Positions 59,979 through 64,000 of a stretch of DNA of 64,000 bases are shown here, one piece after another; position 1 is the stretch's first letter, and each line of letters starts with the position of its first letter. Made by a program: the position numbers and the translations under genes. Under the pieces are notes generated by a model. It did not search any database and was not told where the DNA came from. It was given only the letters and a program-made list of their open reading frames with translations. This DNA is from Blastomussa wellsi. Lineage: Eukaryota; Cnidaria; Anthozoa; Scleractinia; Plerogyridae. The stretch is from positions 17,279,934-17,343,933 of the forward strand of contig OX393562.1 in assembly GCA_947652115.1 (NCBI GenBank). Direction: 5' to 3'.

Positions 59979-61163
59979 CTATGCATATCTGAAGTAATCC
60001 ACATTCTGTTGTATGGGAAAACGTCCACTTGGAGTTGTACGTGCAGTCTTTCGCATGGTCTTTCGCCGCTTTCGGCAATTTGCATTTTGTTGGCAACTGC
60101 AACATTCGAAACAAAGGCAACAGGCAAGCGTAGAAGCCAATTCCCTGCGAAAACTCCCACTAAGGATGACATAAAGGCAGGGGTTTAGAGCGCTGTTTGC
60201 ATGCGCTAACCAGAAGAAAACGAAGAAAATTTCCAGCGATACTTCGTGCTTATGTTCGGGTTGCACAAACCAAAAGTAATGATTGACGTACGTTGGAAAC
60301 CAGCAAAGCGCAAATACCACGACAAGGATGACCAGTTGTCGCACAACTTTGCGTTTAGATATTTCCGCGGCGACGCGATTATTATCTGTTACGTTCCCTG
60401 GGATTATCCGACGCCATAATTTACCACAAATTAAGGAGTAAACAATAGCCATTATGAAAAGGGGCAACACGTACAGTATGACGAACACACAGATATGAAA
60501 GATCTTGAGAACGCGATATGTTTCTTTAAGGGTTGGATCATTTGGATCTTGCCACGGCCACACCTGTATACAAATGTGGACATTTCGAATTGGATCTGAT
60601 TGAACCTGATACACGAGAGGGTACGGGATCATTAAAGCAGTGGATAAAATCCAAATGATGGCCGACAACACTCTTGGTTTTCGGAATAACTTATCCCTCA
60701 GGGAATAGAAAACCGCGTAAAATCTGTCAATCGAGATGATCAACATTGTTAGAACAGTTGCAGCTATGGAAACGGGCATGACGTAGAACAAGGCTTTGCA
60801 CGTGATAGTACCAACTGTCCCTCCAAACCAAACGACGTCGCGGTAAAAATAAGAAACGGAAAACGGCATAGCTGTCACAGTCAACAGCAGATCTGCAAAG
60901 GCCATGTTTGCGATGAATAAGTTTGTAACACTGGTGACAGAAGACTTCTTTAATGCCACGAACAAGCCAAAGGAGTTGCCAAGCAGTGCAACGATGAAAG
61001 TTGCTGCGTATACTGACGCCATGCCAATCTTGAAATCTGATGGAAGTGGAAGACCAAACTGTGGAACGATGGAGTTTGGGCCATGGGTGACGTTTGTGTC
61101 TATAAAGGAAACGTAATAGGCTATCTTAAGCATCTTCCATCTACTTGCCTCCTTCTCCCACAT
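59979..61163 (-). CDS. Class A (rhodopsin-family) GPCR, paralogue of the receptor at 53061
   Basis: Intronless, 394 aa from the first Met; M11 is an alternative start, and a stop lies five codons before... the first ATG region upstream. The N-terminal region has an NVT sequon. TM1 has GN63S, TM2 FAD91, loop 1 VWFGG, then C122, with DRF (146-148) at the end of TM3. Loop 2 has WPWQD, TM6 FALCWFPTY, and TM7 ANSALNPCLY. The C-tail is rich in cysteine (CCLCFECCSC, candidate palmitoylation) and basic residues. Helices 1-3, 6 and 7 are clearly homologous to the plus-strand receptor; termini and loops have diverged. Peptide-receptor type is inferred from TM6/TM7 motifs and resemblance to the NPY/RFamide receptor group; the ligand is unknown. 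Confidence 0.93.
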   Translation of the reverse strand: MWEKEASRWKMLKIAYYVSFIDTNVTHGPNSIVPQFGLPLPSDFKIGMASVYAATFIVALLGNSFGLFVALKKSSVTSVTNLFIANMAFADLLLTVTAMPFSVSYFYRDVVWFGGTVGTITCKALFYVMPVSIAATVLTMLIISIDRFYAVFYSLRDKLFRKPRVLSAIIWILSTALMIPYPLVYQVQSDPIRNVHICIQVWPWQDPNDPTLKETYRVLKIFHICVFVILYVLPLFIMAIVYSLICGKLWRRIIPGNVTDNNRVAAEISKRKVVRQLVILVVVFALCWFPTYVNHYFWFVQPEHKHEVSLEIFFVFFWLAHANSALNPCLYVILSGSFRRELASTLACCLCFECCSCQQNANCRKRRKTMRKTARTTPSGRFPIQQNVDYFRYA

Positions 61164-64000
61164 CAGAGAGTTACCTGACTTGAAGGCTATATCCTTAAAA
61201 TGTCAAGAATGAAATCTCCATTCTATTAAATCAAAGCCAATCAGGAAAATAAATATGAAGCAACGCGTGCGTTGTTCGCGATGTGCCACCAATGCTATTA
61301 AAATTTGTATCTAATATACTATTATATTCTATTTTATCCACACGCTAAAAAATGCTAAAAAATGTGTTAGTATTAAATCTTGGAAATTAAAAATACTGTT
61401 ACCATTTGTTCCTGTTTGGTCGGTTTCGTTGATCATGTTTACCGAGGAAGTTGACATCTCTAAGATCCTGCATAATTCAGATAAGAATTGACCAGAATAA
61501 AACAAATAGCATTTACTCGAAATGCAAGTGATTTGCGAATTTTAAAATTCTTAACATGATAAGTGCTAACTTTTACAATAAACTATAATTTAACATGTGT
61601 TCTCTCAAGAACCAAAAGTTTAATCAATCACACAGAGAAATCTAATTCCGAGTGTTGAAACGTTTCATAAAAGAGAAAATTAGTTTTCTTTGTTCCGGAA
61701 ATTAACGAGCCGTTTCTAGCTTGCGAATATAATTCTTGCAAAAATACAAACCGAAATAGTTTTACGATATTTTAAAACTGCGTAACTGCTTGAAAAATTT
61801 CTGAGGAAATCGATGATGTTAGAAACGGTACAGTATTCGAAAAACCAATCTATGATTTTCGGAAATTCAAATATCACGATTGCCGGCCTGGCAATATCGC
61901 AATACCAGACCTTGCCCACTGCTAACTAGTATAAAATCTACTTTCGTGAAACTAGAACGATAACTCCACCAGAAAAATAAATGTAATATTGATCTTTATG
62001 CAAGATTTACCTGCCCAAAAGTTTCTGCTGTTTTACTATGCGACTTCAGATTTCGAAACGATTAAATGTTGTGAAATGTTTTAAAATTCACTTTCATTCG
62101 GCCCTCGTTAATATATATAGAAAACATTAAATAAGATTGGAAAGCGCTGCTAATACCTCTTCTCGTCTCTCTTTTAACCGTGCAAATCCTCAAGTCCGTC
62201 GAAGCAAGGCAGTGTACAAGTCACCGTAACAAGTGTTGTTACCACGATTTTTAATACCTTTTATTGAAACAATTCAAATTACTTCACTTAAAGACGTGTA
62301 ATGCGCGGCTTGTTTGAATTAGATATTTGACACATGTTGCGGGAATCTTATTTAAGTGTACTTTGCGTGAGTATGGCCGAATATTTATTTTTTGGCAAAT
62401 TCATCAGAGACATAAATTTAGCAAAATACAGGTCGAATTAAACAGGTAAACCACTAGAGTTGATGTCAGTTAGAAATAAATTATAAGAAATTTAAAATTA
62501 TTACATATTGTCACAGCCGAAGCAGGATATAATAATAAAACATAAAGCCCATTTTCTGTGCTAATATTTATTGAAGAGCTAGCTGAGAGTCGACCAAAAA
62601 CAGCACTTAAAACGAAAAAGCACTCATAAAAAATCTATCATCAAAACTGAAACAGAAAACCTTATTTATCCTCGAACAATTAGGGCTAGCTCAAATAGCT
62701 AATTTGCGAGGGTACAATTATTCCGCCGTTTGGATTTTCGGAAGCAATAAATAACGAGCTTTATTCTAACAGAATTAAAACTGACAACGCGCTGGAAATC
62801 CTCAAAGGAATAATAATAATTTTAATAAACCAAGCTATGGTATACATTTCTGAAAGCGTGATAATGTAAAATGCCAGAATTAACTTAATTAAGGAATTGT
62901 CAGATAGTTATCTCTAAAGAGGAAGCTTACATCACAAAGCGGTTTACAGAGGGACCTAAAATGAGATAAAATGAAATGCAAATGATCTAAACAAAATTAC
63001 CTCGACCTTTCCGAGATTTCAAACAATAGCAAAATCTAAATAATTCTGAACGGAATCATTCCTGACAAACTACAATATTCATTTCCCAATTCATATTTTT
63101 ACATTTTTATTTACGTTAATCGGTGCAAAACTGAAATCCACGAGAATCGAAATTTTTGTCCCCCCCCCCAGTTCCTTTGGGCTTGCTACGGCCCTCTTAT
63201 GGCCAAGAAAACTGAACGCTTAAACTTCTCTTAGTTCTCTTACCGTCCAATGTCAAATGCTATAGTTTGCACAATAGTTTCTAGCGTACTCTTAGATTTG
63301 TCTCGCATTTGTCTAGCTAAGTTTTTAGTTGGTATTTCTGTAACGCCTTGGGTCTTTATAAACATCGAACCGGACAAGAAACGCAGAAGGTGTAAGAATT
63401 TTTGGTTGAATTCTTTAATCATTCGTATTTTGTATGAGCGATGCCCCTGTGACAAAGCTTAAGCAGTCTCGCGACATAATCTCTCCAGAATCCTTTTTAT
63501 GATAAAAAGGCAATATTTACTTAAAATGAAATTTGTCCTTTTTTAATCTTTTCATTTTATCTTGAACCAAAAGTTTTCTGTTCGACGTGTAAAGAATTTG
63601 AATGAGCCATGATACGTGAAACAATTAAGGATGATGTATTGTCCATGCGTCATTCATGAAACGAATAATATAAATAATTGCTTTTTGAAAAGTTTCAAAA
63701 CAATTTCAATTGATTAGCGAAAAAAGTTAAATCAACGATGGCAAATATATATTGCTATAAGAATTGTCTCTAAACCGGGCTTATCATTGTGCCTTTTCAA
63801 TGAAATATTAATCTCTATATTCGTGACTCACACAAAGGCCGGCTAATCGGGGTTGGTACATTTCACTGAACCCCATTCAATGGACTACCATGGTGGACTA
63901 CCCTGATGGATTGTCAAATGGCTCGATGAACTACAAAATGAACTTCCTCTATGGGCTACCTAAACTAACTATCCCGAGAAAAAGACAAAGAAACATTACC
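61164..64000. other. Upstream region of the minus-strand GPCR and window end
   Basis: About 2.8 kb, mostly AT-rich with no firm gene. It should include the receptor's promoter and 5' UTR. One exon-like segment lies at 63244-63446 (minus). The final 140 bp (from about 63860) contains a short-phrase repeat (tggactaccatgg, gaactac, gggctacc) reminiscent in style of the repeat at 43270. Confidence 0.45.
63244..63446 (-). other. Exon-like open segment, unidentified
   Basis: On the minus strand the segment is open for 67 codons between an acceptor (tttgtcacag|gggcat) and a donor (gacattggacg|gtaagag). The peptide (GHRSYKIRMIKEFNQKFLHL onward, ending TIAFDIG) matches no family I recognise. No partner exon was found in the window. 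It could be a chance open frame; the opposite strand is also open here. Confidence 0.25.

Noticed and set aside
1..64000. CRISPR array, operon or prokaryotic defence system
   Set aside because: The gene structure is clearly eukaryotic (GT-AG introns, SINEs); the only regular array (26231-27000) is a tandem minisatellite without spacers.

Overview
This is a eukaryotic (animal) window. Compact conserved genes are split by GT-AG introns, and between them lie tRNA-derived SINEs, hairpin elements (MITEs) and AT-rich intergenic DNA. Intronless rhodopsin-family receptors, a secreted ShKT-VWA protein and the repeat style suggest a cnidarian, most likely an anthozoan such as a coral. That placement is inference. 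All spliced models below were built by eye: reading phase was checked across every junction and residues were compared with what I remember of the vertebrate families.

Left part (1-25.6 kb), the conserved cluster. It starts with MGAT2 (minus strand, 3' end outside the window), a Golgi N-glycan GlcNAc-transferase. 433 bp away and divergent is UBLCP1 (plus, ten coding exons), the nuclear proteasome phosphatase. Next come SMIM12 (minus, one exon) and, 228 bp away and divergent, B3GAT3 (plus, four exons), the glucuronosyltransferase that completes the proteoglycan linker. Two of the four genes are Golgi glycosyltransferases. Both pairs are head to head over short CpG-containing intervals, so each pair probably shares a promoter.

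Middle (25.6-53 kb). A MITE abuts the B3GAT3 stop codon, followed by a 19-bp minisatellite of about 40 copies. A five-exon minus-strand gene encodes a small secreted protein with signal peptide, ShKT domain and VWA domain. After it come about 19 kb with no gene I can support. That stretch holds SINEs, hairpin elements, a 1.5-kb near-perfect palindrome, a 159-bp tandem duplication and a direct duplication of about 0.93 kb.

Right part (53-64 kb). Two intronless class A GPCR paralogues of the neuropeptide-receptor type face each other (plus 53061-54191, minus 59979-61163), with several hairpin elements between them. The last 2.8 kb has no firm gene, only one exon-like segment.

I found no bacterial-style operon, CRISPR array, phage or defence system. 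The most unusual items are the ShKT-VWA protein, the convergent receptor pair, the 1.5-kb palindrome, and the density and diversity of hairpin elements.
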